Below, in pieces: positions 34,177 through 44,905 of a stretch of DNA of 64,000 bases. A program made the position numbers and the translations under genes. The notes under the pieces were generated by a model. The model made no database searches, was not told the DNA's origin, and was given only the letters and a program-made list of their open reading frames with translations. Origin of the DNA: Mesaphorura yosii (lineage: Eukaryota; Arthropoda; Collembola; Poduromorpha; Tullbergiidae); contig WIXG01000068.1 in NCBI GenBank assembly GCA_009869945.1, positions 124,001-188,000 of the forward strand, written 5' to 3'. Each line of letters begins with the position of its first letter. Positions within the stretch are counted from its first letter, which is position 1.

Positions 34177-37100
34177 ATGGATCGTCACCGTAACCTTCAT
34201 TCTACTTCAAGCAACACACGAAGTGGAGTAACAGCAGTAGTCAGCCGGGATGCCGTCGACTCAACCGCAGCAGGAGCTCAGAATTACAATTACACTCCGG
34301 TAGGCTCAATAGTGTCACAAATAGCGAACCGATTCCAAGGTGGTGGAGGAGTCAAGTCTGCGTCTGCGACCGGTGTCGGTGTTGGGAGGGAAAAGTCGCC
34401 TGGACCTGTGCTTTCTGCGCCAGCGTACGTGCACCCACCACCGCCTCCAATAAAGCATCAGCATCAGAACGAGAATAAAGCGCCTGCACCTGGTTCTGAT
34501 CGTGATCGTGGAGCTGATCTCAAGACTAACAATTCTACTGCGAATACTGGCAATGTTATCACAAGCAGCAGCCGATTCAGCAGCACTCGTGCAATGTTCG
34601 AGAAACTCGGCCATAGTGGAAGTAACAACAATATAAGCGGTATTAGTAGTCGACCTACGACCCTCGGCCCTCGACAAACGAGTTTCGACAACAGCAGCTA
34701 CGGCACTGGACGAAGCTCGAGCTGTCCTCCACTCCAGAAATCTCTGACCACGTCGAAAATGGACCAAGTCAGCAACAGCAATAGCAATAATAATGAGAGG
34801 ATCTTGGCCACCTCAACACCACCAAAGACGACGTGGGTCACGCTGGACAAGATTTCGTCCACGCCTCCGTCGACCTTCACTCCTCCGGTGCAGCAACAGC
34901 AACAACAGAGCCCAACTTCGGGTGGTGTGACGAGTCCCAGTAAAGTTAACGGGCGCGAATTGATCGAGAAGCAAAAGAATTGGATGTCACACTTTAACAA
35001 GGTCAAGAGCCCACCGAGTGAAGCGGCGAACAGAAAGTTCGCCGATGGTATTGGCGTTGACGCAGCTTCAGCAACGACGACGCCTGCGTTGGGCTACGAA
35101 ACACCAGCCAACGGCAATAATAGCAACAGCAACGGCAACGGTTGTGTATCCGCAAAGACTACGTCCGCCCCTTCGTCATCGTCGATGACCACTGAAGAAA
35201 CCGATTGCCCAGCAATTTCGGTATCGGCCCGAATTCAGATGATGAAACTGGGCAGCTCTTCAGTGGAGAAGGACCTGAAGGACAAGGAAAAATTACCAAT
35301 GCCTCAACCTCGGCGATTATTCTCACCGGTCACGACCAGCGCCACCGAATCGACTAAGCAGCAGCAAAATGGGCATCACGACTACGCGTCAGTGCCAAAT
35401 GCATCTGCGAGTGATTTAGTCACAAAGAATGAACAACCGATGCGTGGTGAGAAGAAGCCTGAGTCTGAGACGAGGTCGACGGTGAAGTCAGTCTCTTTGG
35501 AAAGGGAGCAGTCACAGTCACAACATTCTGCAACCACAGCTGCGGTGGCCCCAAATTCACTACCGCCTGAGCGCCTGGAGCGATTTAGTGCCGCCAGTGC
35601 GAGTGCAAACAGTGTGTTTAAGGCCACGAGTAGTCAGAGTCAAAGTCAAGAGTCAATTCTGTCAGAAGCCTCGTTCGACGAAGGCGAAGAGGAGGCGACT
35701 GCGACGTCGAATGCGATTACAGGTGCATCTGCGTCTGCTTCGACATCTGAGTCAACATACGCGACTGCAACCACACCAGACACAACTACAGCGACCGAGA
35801 CGACGACGACAACAACGACATCGGAGCAGCTCACGATCGTAGAAACTCACACGCCGGCCCCACCAGCGGGCGTAGTGAGCCAGGGCACACTTGATGAGCT
35901 GGGCGTCGATGACGGCGACGGTGAATGTGACGAAGAGGCGGACGCAGCGACGACTCTCGAACTCGTCGAGAACGAGGACGAAGAAGAATTCTGTGGACTG
36001 GAGGAGATTGAGATTCAGGCACCACAGAAGCATGTGCCCATGCAAGAGCATCGGCAGCAGCAGCAGAAGTTGGTCGAAGAAAACAAGGAGAATGTGCCTG
36101 AAGACAAATCAGCACCACCAGTCTTGACATCTTATGAAGAATGGAGCAGCCGGGGCGGAGGCGGAAGAACCGAGCCCAAGCACAAAGTCGCCATCACGAA
36201 GTCTGAAAAGGACTCTGAAGCTGGTGGTGCGGACGCTGAGGAGGAGCCTGAAGGCGAAATTCTTGACGGAACGGCCACCGAAGACGAACTCGAGTACGAA
36301 TGGCTGCCCGGCATTCCACCCATAGACACCGAAGGCGAGGACGGAGACGATCTCGACCTGGACGAAGAAACGGAGGACGAAAAGGCTGAAGCAGACCAGA
36401 AGAAGGGTGGAGTCACAATCGCTGGCGGCGGCGACGCCGATTCGGAAAAGCCAGCAAAGAAGAAGCGAACGCGTCTCATTCGCTGGAGCACCGACCCCAT
36501 CCGCGTGTGCCGCACGTACTCCGTGGAGGAGTACGACCGAAAGAATGAGGACATCGATCCGACGGGCTCCGCGGCCGAATACGAGCTTGAGAAGCGGATC
36601 GAGAAAATGGACGTGCTGGAGATTGATTTGTACAAGGGCTCAGATGGGCTGGGACTGAGTATTATCGGGATGGGCGTGGGTGCTGACAGTGGTCTCGAGA
36701 AACTGGGCATCTTCATCAAGTCAGTGTGCGGCGTGGCCCAGGCGGACGGTCGAATTCGAGTGAACGACCAAATAATTAACGTCGACGGTCAAAATCTTGT
36801 TGGCGTCACACAAGCTTTTGCGGCCTCCGTGCTTCGGAACACGAGCGGCCTCGTCAAGTTCACTATTGGGCGTGAGAAGGAGGGGTCCGAGAATTCGGAG
36901 GTCGCGCAACTCATTCGTCAGTCCATCGAAGCGGATAAGGAGCGTGAGAAAAAAATGTTCAGGCCACTTCCTCCTCCGCCACCACCGCCCGCTGCAGGCA
37001 GCCCTCCGCAGTCTACCGCCATCATCGAAGGTCTGAAGTCCAGGCTGGAAGAGGAAATCTCCAAGTCCCTGGAGGCAGAACGCCAGATCGAAGAGCTGAA

Positions 37101-39520
37101 GCAGGCCATTCTCGAAGAGAAGAAAATGAACGAGATTAAATTGCTCGAGTACGAGAATAATCTGAAGCAGAATCAGCTCGAAATGATCAATTGCCAGTAC
37201 ACTGTGGAAGAGTCCAGGGTTAGTCCCCTATTTATATATTTACTTTGTATATTTGTTCCAAGTGCTGACTTCAATAATTTTGTGTGCTTGCAGGGCGAAT
37301 ATGCAGAACTGAAGAAAAAGTACACTCGAGTCAAAGGTTTCGTGCGCACACTCAAAACTAAAGAGAAGGACATGGAAAAACATCTCAAGAATTACTACGA
37401 AGTCATTTACACGCTCCAACAAAAGGTAATTTAGTATTATTCGACTTCGTCTATAAACTCATTCTTACGGTCAAAATCGACTTGTTTTCCATTTCAGATT
37501 CAGGAGCTCGAATCCGAACTCCGTGTGTGCGGCATTCCACGCAAGCACGAAAAGTCCACGCTGTTCATTCCCTCGCCGCTGAGCCTCATGCCACCAAACG
37601 CGAACCCACTCACCCTGGAAATCTCGTCGAATGAGGATGAAGAAGAGCGCGCTCGCTCCGCAAACACCAACACGTCTGGCGTGAGTCCAAATGTTAAAGA
37701 GAGTGAGAATGGTCACTCCCACGCCGCAAGCGTTGAAGGCAAAGGCAAGGCCAAAGAGGAGTTTGACAGCGTCATTCCACCGAAATCAAACTACCTGCTC
37801 GATGTATCGATTGAGAAGTCAAAGGCTCAGCTCCTGACTCAAAAGCGACACAGCTCACAGCTGCTCAAGTCGTCCAGTCAGGTAATCGGGCGGGATTGTC
37901 CATTAATTTAATTCATTCCCGGCATGATTTAATTAATGGCTCAATGCTTTTGCAGGAGGAGCAAGAAAAATCGACTCTGTCCGAAGAGGAATTCTTGCGG
38001 GCCTCCGAAGAAGAGAAACTCTGCGTACAGTTCTTCTCTCCCGATGTTTCCCCGATGAAACCGTCAGGAGACGAGCCCAATGCAATGCACGATGATCTGC
38101 TCACAGGTTTTCATTCACAGTCACACGCTCAGTCTACGCCGACGACCACGGCCTCAGTAGCAGCAGCTAGCAGAAATTACCCAAACTACTTCTCCCCCGC
38201 GTACTCTTCACCCGGGATCATTACAAAGGAGCAGTTGAAGCAACAGGAGCTGGAATGGCTGCGGTCGTATCAGAAGGAGGGCATGCAGCTCAGCAGCTCG
38301 CTGTACTCGTATTCGAGTTCGACGATGACAAACACGAGCAGCCCCACTTCGACGTCAGCGTCAGGGCCGCCGTCTACTGCGTCGGATGCGGCGATGAGGA
38401 ATCGGTTGCTTCAGGAGCAGTACAGCCGCCTGACGCAGCAGCAGCACCAACATTCACACGGCCACGGCCATGGACTTGGCAGCGGCACTGGCCAGCACCA
38501 GCATCCACTGCATTCCAGTTCTTCCCCCGCGTCCGCGTCGATGTCAGCGTCAGCTTCTTCCAGCAGCAATGCCCAGTACAGCCCCTTCATGGTCGGGCAC
38601 GGCCAAGGGCAGGAAAAACCTCAGAAATCACCACCACGGATTATTGATGCAGGTTCGGGCTCAGCGAACTCAAACTCAGATTCCCAGCAACAGGCACAGT
38701 CACAGCCGCAGCCTCAACCACCGCCAAGGAATGCGCGAGGCCCCACCGGCACAGCGCCCGCGCCTCCACCCATAAAAGAGGATATACAACGCTCACCGCA
38801 TTTCCATACGACCAGCGCACCTGCCTCTGCGTCCGCGTCCCAAGTCCACGCTCATGGCCAAGGACCTCCTCCACCGCCCGTTTTCCAAGTGCAGCCCACA
38901 TCCGTCAGCCACCTGATCCCTGCCCGGGCGGCCGAGTCGCCCGTCTGGAAACCGCAGCAGTACCCACCACAACAGTCACAGGTTATTTACCAGCAGCAGT
39001 TTCCATATCCCAACACGATGCCAAATATGTCCAATGCCAAGAATTCTGCTGGCGGACCAAAGAATTCGGGGAGGGCCAATGCGAATTCTACGAGTGCGAC
39101 GACGACGCCCGCAATCACGCCAGTGACCGGCTCCACAAAGTGGATGAACATCAACCCCATTGACTGGTCAAATGAACAGGTTCGTAATTAATCTAAATTC
39201 TAGGAAATTACTGATAAGACGAGCAAAGTTACGACGTGCTATTTTGACGTTTGTATTTGCAGGTTTGTGATTGGCTGACGTTCATGAACCTTGACCATCT
39301 GATCCCACCGTTCCAAGACCATTCCATAAATGGCCAGCAGTTGATCGCGATGGAGTCCAAGGACCTGAAGCGGTTTGGCGTGAGCGGAGACGACAAGCTC
39401 AAGATAAAGAAGAAGATTAAGGACATCAAGTCGGACACGAAGAAGCAGGAGAAGAAGGACGCCAGCGCAGCGGCGGCGGCGTCGAATAATTCGTTAAAGT
39501 TTAAATTATTTAAAAAATGA
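34177..39520 (+). CDS. Spn: neurabin/spinophilin, PP1- and actin-binding scaffold
   Basis: Six exons, all phase 0: 34177-37218, 37294-37425, 37498-37881, 37956-39179, 39263-39520; the first alone codes 1,014 residues and the total is 1,679. (Five introns-free blocks as listed.) It targets protein phosphatase 1 to the actin cytoskeleton and synapses. Order of parts: disordered Ser/Gln/Asn-rich N-terminus with an actin-binding-like region; RVxF-type PP1 site [10 protein letters not shown] at about 766; PDZ domain about 810-900 ([18 protein letters not shown]); proline run; coiled coil about 948-1060; a long low-complexity segment; and a C-terminal SAM domain about 1585-1660 ([16 protein letters not shown]). 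A SAM domain is typical of neurabin-1 and of fly spinophilin. AATAAA lies at 39778-39783. Confidence 0.95.
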
Positions 39521-39984
39521 AGCGAGTGAATTAATGCTCATTAGCAATTTGCAATTTACGAATTACCAATTTTGCACCGCGATCGTTTTACAATAATTAA
39601 TTAGCCAAGCGGCCATGTTGTCTTGTTGTGGACTAGCAGCGTAAGCGTAATTACATTAGACTGATTTCCGTTGTGTTTCCGTTTGTATTCGTCTTTGTTG
39701 AGTTGTGCCATAATTCCAAGGGGTTGGCGCTTCGGCCCTTGCAAGCGTCACGCAACATTTCTGACTCTGAGTATTTAATAAACAGCTGATTAGCGATTGT
39801 GATTAGTGCAAACTGCGAACAGCAAACCGCAAACAAATTGAAGGGGTTTAAAAAGTAATGTACTTTATTACGTTTTTAAATTATTATTTAACACTGACGT
39901 AATTTATACAGATAGATCAATTATTACTTATTGATTAAAAATGGATACAAAAATACTTGGAGCTTGGCCTTGGCCAGGCAGCAT
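39521..39984. other. shared 3' region of neurabin and ISY1
   Basis: Convergent 3' UTRs. Neurabin AATAAA at 39778-39783; ISY1 minus-strand signal at 39864-39869. No gene is seen. Confidence 0.55.
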
Positions 39985-40916
39985 TTAGATTCCCAGCAAA
40001 TCCCTCGCCTCGGTCTCCTTCTGCACAATCTCCGGACTCACGTACATCTCGAGCAACTGCTTTTTCTTCAGAGCGATGATTCGTTTCTCGATCTCCTCTT
40101 GCGATGGGACCTGGATGAAGTAATTCTTCACATTCTCCTGCTCTTTGGCGCGTGCCTTTTCATTGGCGTCGTCATCCTCTTCCTCGTCGTCTGCTCCGCC
40201 AGTGGCCGTTTCCAGTGATTTGCCCTTGGCTTCTAGCTTCGCACGCAGCTCCTGCTCAATGCGAGTAATCGCCTCCGCTTCGGCGACTCGTTCAAGCGGC
40301 TCCAGGACCCCATCGTCATCGTCACGGTATCCATAATAGTCTGCGTCGACGTCGCGCATGAGTTCACCTCGCGTCTTGCGTGGAGGACCACTGACTTCCG
40401 GTTCAAAGAGTTCTCTGACGCCAGGCAGGTCTTTCGCGGCTCCAAAATACTTGTATCCCCTCGTTCCAGGAATCACCTTGCCCTCGTTGTCCAGCATGCG
40501 TGGCCCATGCATCGCATAATTCGGTCCGCCCAACTGCCGAATCCTCCGCTCCCAGTGCCCCTTCTCCCGGAGCAGCTTGTTGATCTCATCATTCAGATCC
40601 CGAAGCTTAAACTCCCCCAACCCAGCGTTCTGAATCTGGCTCACTTTCTTAGCGACATCTCGAATAATTGTCATCCGCCACTTCTCGGCTTCGGGGAGCG
40701 TCTCGCAGAGGGTTGACAAGTACGGTCGACGCTCCTGCTTGGGGCCACCACGCTCCTCGTCCATTTTCATTTGGTGCCATCGTGCCAACGTGGTCCTGGA
40801 ATTAATTACCATTTAACATGTACAATCTGTTGTTTCCTAATGTGAATAGCCAGTGATGTTCCAATTAACTAAATGTTGTATGTAACTTACATTGCCTTTT
40901 CGCTGTTTCGAGCCAT
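39985..40916 (-). CDS. ISY1: pre-mRNA splicing factor ISY1
   Basis: Two exons: 40891-40916 (26 nt, MARNSEKA) and 39985-40795; 278 residues. It is a component of the NineTeen-related spliceosome complex, acting around the first catalytic step. The N-terminus MARNSEKAMTTLARWHQ matches the family exactly and fixes the start. Further conserved segments: RPYLSTLCETLPEAEKWRM, ISQIQNAGLGEF-like (here VSQIQNAGLGEFKLRDLND), KLLREKGHWERRI, GGPNYAMHGPRMLD, and GYKYFGAAKDLPGVRELFE. An acidic stretch precedes the Lys-rich C-terminus VQKETEARDLLGI. Confidence 0.96.
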
Positions 40917-41289
40917 TGTTTCGCTGAAAGTTCAGAAGAGTCCACTGTTTTCACCAACGTGGCCGACGAGTATTGTGAAATAGTCGAAAGATAACTTAAT
41001 TCTAAAGTTATTACTTTTTAACGAAGTTAATCACGATTTTACTTCCAGTTCACGAAATGCCGATCGATTTTGTTGAAAAAAAAACGAGAAACGCACTGCA
41101 CCGTGAATCAAAAGTCGTATAAAGTGGTGAAGGCAAGGATTTTGGGCTGGCAGGATGCATGTTGAGGATTTGCGAACATTTTATTGACATTCTTGGACAT
41201 TATTCGTCTGATTGAATTGTTTGCTGTATGCAATGGATTGGATTTACTTATGAATTCATTTGCTGATAAGCACGGGATTTCCGTCCCAG
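40917..41289. other. gap before the zinc-finger cluster
   Basis: ISY1 promoter on the left. No gene is seen; nothing recognisable before the zinc-finger relic. Confidence 0.5.
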
Positions 41290-41985
41290 AAGATATAAAA
41301 GCCCGTCCCTTTCAATGTCGTGTGTATGCCATGGGCTTCACAGCCCGGTCGAGCCTTTGGAGACTGGTCCAGCATACAAGGCCAAAGGCAAGTCGTCATG
41401 GTCGTGGTCATGGCCGAGGATGAAAAGCAAAGGCAAGCATCGGGAGCTGAGGTTGGAGCCATTCGTCTGCGAACTTTGCCAAAAGCAGCTCTGTTCGCTG
41501 GCCTACCTCCACCGGCACATGAAGACCCAGCACGAGGGCGTCTTCCGCTTTTAGTGCCCGGAGGAAGGCTGCGGCTACTGCTGCTGGACGACCGGTAAGC
41601 TGAAGCACCACAAAGCCGTGCAGCACAGAAACGAGCGGCAAATTGTGTGCGAGGAACGCGACCAAGAGGGGCCTCCAGGAGCCTAAAATGAAACACACTG
41701 GTGAACGACCATTCAAATGTAACGAATGCCCGCAAACGTTCACCGCCTCCAACAAACTAGCACGCCACAAACAGATGCATGAGAATATCCCCCGATTTCA
41801 GTGCCCTCATGCCCCAAGAAGTTTACGGTGAAGAACAATTTGTCCGGTCACTTACACACGCACGCCCTAATTGAAGTGCGGCGGGAGGCGTACTTGAAAT
41901 AGAAGGCGGCCAGGGAGCGGAAACTCGAACAAGCGGCGGCGACCTGCTCTGGTGCGAGTCAGGAACAGGAACGAAACTTTTAGGT
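41290..41985 (+). pseudogene. dead C2H2 zinc-finger gene copy
   Basis: Zinc-finger-like pieces occur in order in more than one frame: PFVCELCQKQLCSLAYLHRH, a C-x4-C finger after an in-frame stop at about 41552-41554 (CPEEGCGYCCWTTGKLKHH), then after another stop HTGERPFKCNECPQTF with NKLARHKQMH, then a frame change and KKFTVKNNLSGHLHTH. At least two in-frame stops and two frame changes are needed to explain it. Linker HTGERPF is a standard C2H2 link. It sits next to the two live ZAD/C2H2 genes but its fingers differ from theirs, so it is either an older relative or an unrelated C2H2 gene. Confidence 0.7.
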
Positions 41986-42319
41986 ACGGCTTCCGGGCTT
42001 CCAGCAATTACTTGTTACTTCCCGAATTAATGCTATTTTCGTAGTTTTGTACTTTCGTAAACCGATTCACCGATTCACCGAATTCCCGAAAACTAAAAGA
42101 ACGATGCGAATATCAACAAAGACTAAGCCGGTTTCTGATATGACGAGGAAGGCCGATGTGAGCAAAGCCAGAAATCTTCCTTGAATCTATTAAAAGTTCT
42201 GAGTTCTGTTACTTCGAAAATTGAAGTCAAAACTCATCTGTCTTCTTTTGCATAGATTATTCGTTCCATGATTAAAAATTAAAGATTTGGTTAGATTGAC
42301 TAGTGTATCGGCTGCTGTG
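41986..42319. other. gap upstream of zinc-finger gene 1
   Basis: AT-rich; nothing recognisable apart from the likely promoter and 5' UTR of the next gene. Confidence 0.4.
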
Positions 42320-44314
42320 ATGGCCCTGGAGTGCTTCCTGTGCGACGAGAACCTGCTCCTGACTCTTGACGGCGAGGACGAGGGCACATCTCCCAAAGCT
42401 AAACCCTTGAAACAACTTTATTCACAGTCACTTATCAGGCTTTTTGGATTCCTGCACCAGTACGGCTACAGCCACAGCGACGATACGAAGCCACGTCGAG
42501 CAAGATCTCAAGGGAAAGCCACCACAAACTCCAGACTCCTTCAGTCACTCCAAGAGCGCCTTCAATTGACAAACTATTGCACAATTTGCACTGCTAAAGT
42601 AAACCAGGTCGTGGAGACGTTCAAGCTTTACGACAACCTGGGGCAGCAGTTGGAAGCTCAAAAGGAGGAAATGCTGGAGCAGTTGTCCAGTTGCAGCCCG
42701 AGTGCCGTCGCTACACAGAATTCGGTGTTGCGGAGGGAATTTATCCGAGGTAATTCACATTTACTTTCATCATTATAATGACATGGACTCACGCTTTTAC
42801 TCTGATTAACTTTTTTGTATGCAATGACAGAGTTTTGCTCTGCGATATTCACACCAGTGCCTGCGCCACCAAAGGATGAATCTTCGCCTGCTGCAGCTGC
42901 TGGCTGTGCTGACAATCACAATCGTCGACTCGCAATTAATAATTCACAGCCGGTTGTAAAGCTGAGAAGATTGGATGACGATCCGTCGACACGTGCTTCA
43001 TACTCAGACTGTAACAAGGCTAATTTCCATTTGAATCAGTTTATCATTAAACAAGAGCCAGAAGATGTGGATTTTGACGCGCTCCTCGGTGATATGAGCC
43101 CTGATCTTGATCTCGACGACGATTCAGATGCAGACTACGAGCTTCCAAGTCCTAGTCCAAGTTCCAAGAGGCGCAAAAGAGTCAAGAAAGGCAAATCCAA
43201 AGATCTCATAAGCAAGAACTTGACAAACAAAAGGCCAGACAAACCGCTGAGAAGATCTTTTAAGCCAAAGCCCAACTTCCCATGCGATTTTGAAGGCTGC
43301 GACTTCCTGGCGCGGGGTGAGGCGGTCACTCAGAAGCATCTTCAGACTGCGCATCCTGAAGTACCACGACTACACGTTTGTGCAGAACTCGGTTGTGGAG
43401 CCAGCTTCATACGTGAGGAACGGTTGGCGCGCCACAAACACTGGCTGCATTCTGGTCGAGAACGCGCATGCTACTTGGGTGACTGCAACTACGCCACCGA
43501 TCTTCGTGCTTCGTTTGAGCTTCATCTCATCCGAGCTCACAAAATAGGCGGCGAACCCTGCCCGTACGCTGACACCACTGGCTGCACGTACGTCGGGCCG
43601 AGCTGGGGAGTTCGGAAACACTTGCGGTCCCGCATTCATGAAGATCAAGGACACGTGCCACTAAAGCACATGTGTCACCATTGCGGGAAGACGTTTATCT
43701 GCCCCGATAAGCTTAGACACCACCTTACCGCACGTCATCCCGAGCTGGTCTCCGATCCCAGTGAGCTGGAGCGGTACAGATGCAAAGAGTGCGGGAAGGT
43801 CCTGTGCACTCCGTGGGCCCTTCGCTCCCATATTCAGGCAGTGCACCTTCGGCAGTTTGACGTTCACTGCGAAGTCTGTGGTAAAGGCGTTCGGCACATG
43901 GCTGAGCTTCGCTCACACAAGCGCTCCCACCTGAAGCCGGAGGAATTTGAGTTCGCATGCAAGGTCTGCCATGCGAAGTTCAGACAACAAAGCGGACTCG
44001 CCATTCACATGCGGCGGCGGCACACGGGCGAGGGCGACATGAAGTTCTCCTCTGCTCAGTGTGACAAAAAGTTTATCAAAAGTGCCAATCTGGGCCGGCA
44101 TGAAAAGATCCACGTTGGTGTTCTGAACCACGTGTGTCACATCTGCAATAAGGGATTCCCCGTACTGGACTACCTCCGGACGCATCTAAAGAAGCAGCAT
44201 GCGACGCCCGAGGAGAAGAAGGCTCAAAGTGACCGACAGCGGCAGCAGCAACAGAAGAAAAAAGCCCCAGTTCCCTGTGCTGAATCGCATGTGCTAGCTA
44301 TAGGCTCAAGCTAG
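42320..44314 (+). CDS. ZAD/C2H2 zinc-finger protein 1 (shortened copy)
   Basis: Two exons: 42320-42749 and 42831-44314; 637 residues. Likely a sequence-specific nuclear transcription regulator. The N-terminus is a ZAD-type domain with two C-x2-C pairs (CFLCDE at residue 5 and NYCTICTAKV), the usual dimer module of arthropod zinc-finger proteins. Then comes an acidic linker with a Lys/Arg-rich block (SSKRRKRVKKGK) and ten C2H2 fingers. Finger 9 reads FSSAQCDKKF where the paralogue downstream has FCCVQCDRKF, so its first zinc Cys is lost. The end AESHVLAIGSS departs from the paralogue's tail (EFPVLNRIYNDLRKQ) in a way that fits a frame change shortly before the stop. ATG 42320 directly precedes the ZAD. 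Confidence 0.85.
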
Positions 44315-44363
44315 CTTCGATACATTTTGTACGGATCCTTACGGATTCAAGCTGAGATCAGTT

Positions 44364-44672
44364 AATGCACAATCGCAATCGAGGAAGGTTCGAAAGGAAC
44401 GCCAGAAGCAAAGCAAAGCCGAGTTCCCCGTGCTGGGCAGGATCTACAATGACCTTCGTAAGCAAAAGAGTAACGTGGCGACCGTATTGGCGGATCCGAA
44501 TTTAAAGCCCGTCGGCCCAGTCGCAGCGTACCCGATGCACTACAATTGCAGGAGAGAGCGGCATCAGATATCGAGGGTCCCGGAGCCTACGATTGCTGGA
44601 AAGCAGTGGTGCATGACAAGTCTACTGACCTTTCCTCTGGTACGGATTCTTAGTAAAAGTTCACTGTGTTAA
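44364..44672 (+). pseudogene. loose 3' remnant of a ZAD/C2H2 gene copy
   Basis: An open frame from about 44364 to the stop at 44670-44672 encodes the tail found at the end of zinc-finger protein 2: RKERQKQSKAEFPVLGRIYN, then NDLRKQKSNVATVLADP and VAAYPMHYNCRRE. It has no ZAD, no finger and no evident acceptor. Because gene 1 already has its own copy of the start of this tail, the remnant is a duplicate piece, left by unequal exchange or by partial deletion of another copy. AATAAA at about 44684. Confidence 0.7.
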
Positions 44673-44905
44673 TGACTAATGTCAATAAATACAATCCACG
44701 ATGCACGCTAACTTTATTTTTTTTAACTTGAAAATGCATTTGAGAAAAACCTTCATTCCTTGAACCTGCCAAAATTTTTCAAGAAATTGAACTCTACGAA
44801 TACTCTGAAACTTTCACTCACTTTGTAAACACATCGACAATTAACCAGTGACAATTTATTATGTCAGTTAACGTTCCATTTGATTAATTAACTCCTTTTA
44901 GAGCG

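Noticed and set aside
35588-36725. ORFs of 60-195 codons in other frames of the neurabin first exon
   Set aside because: Low-complexity Glu/Asp/Ser coding makes Arg- or Ser-rich shadows; none has splice support.
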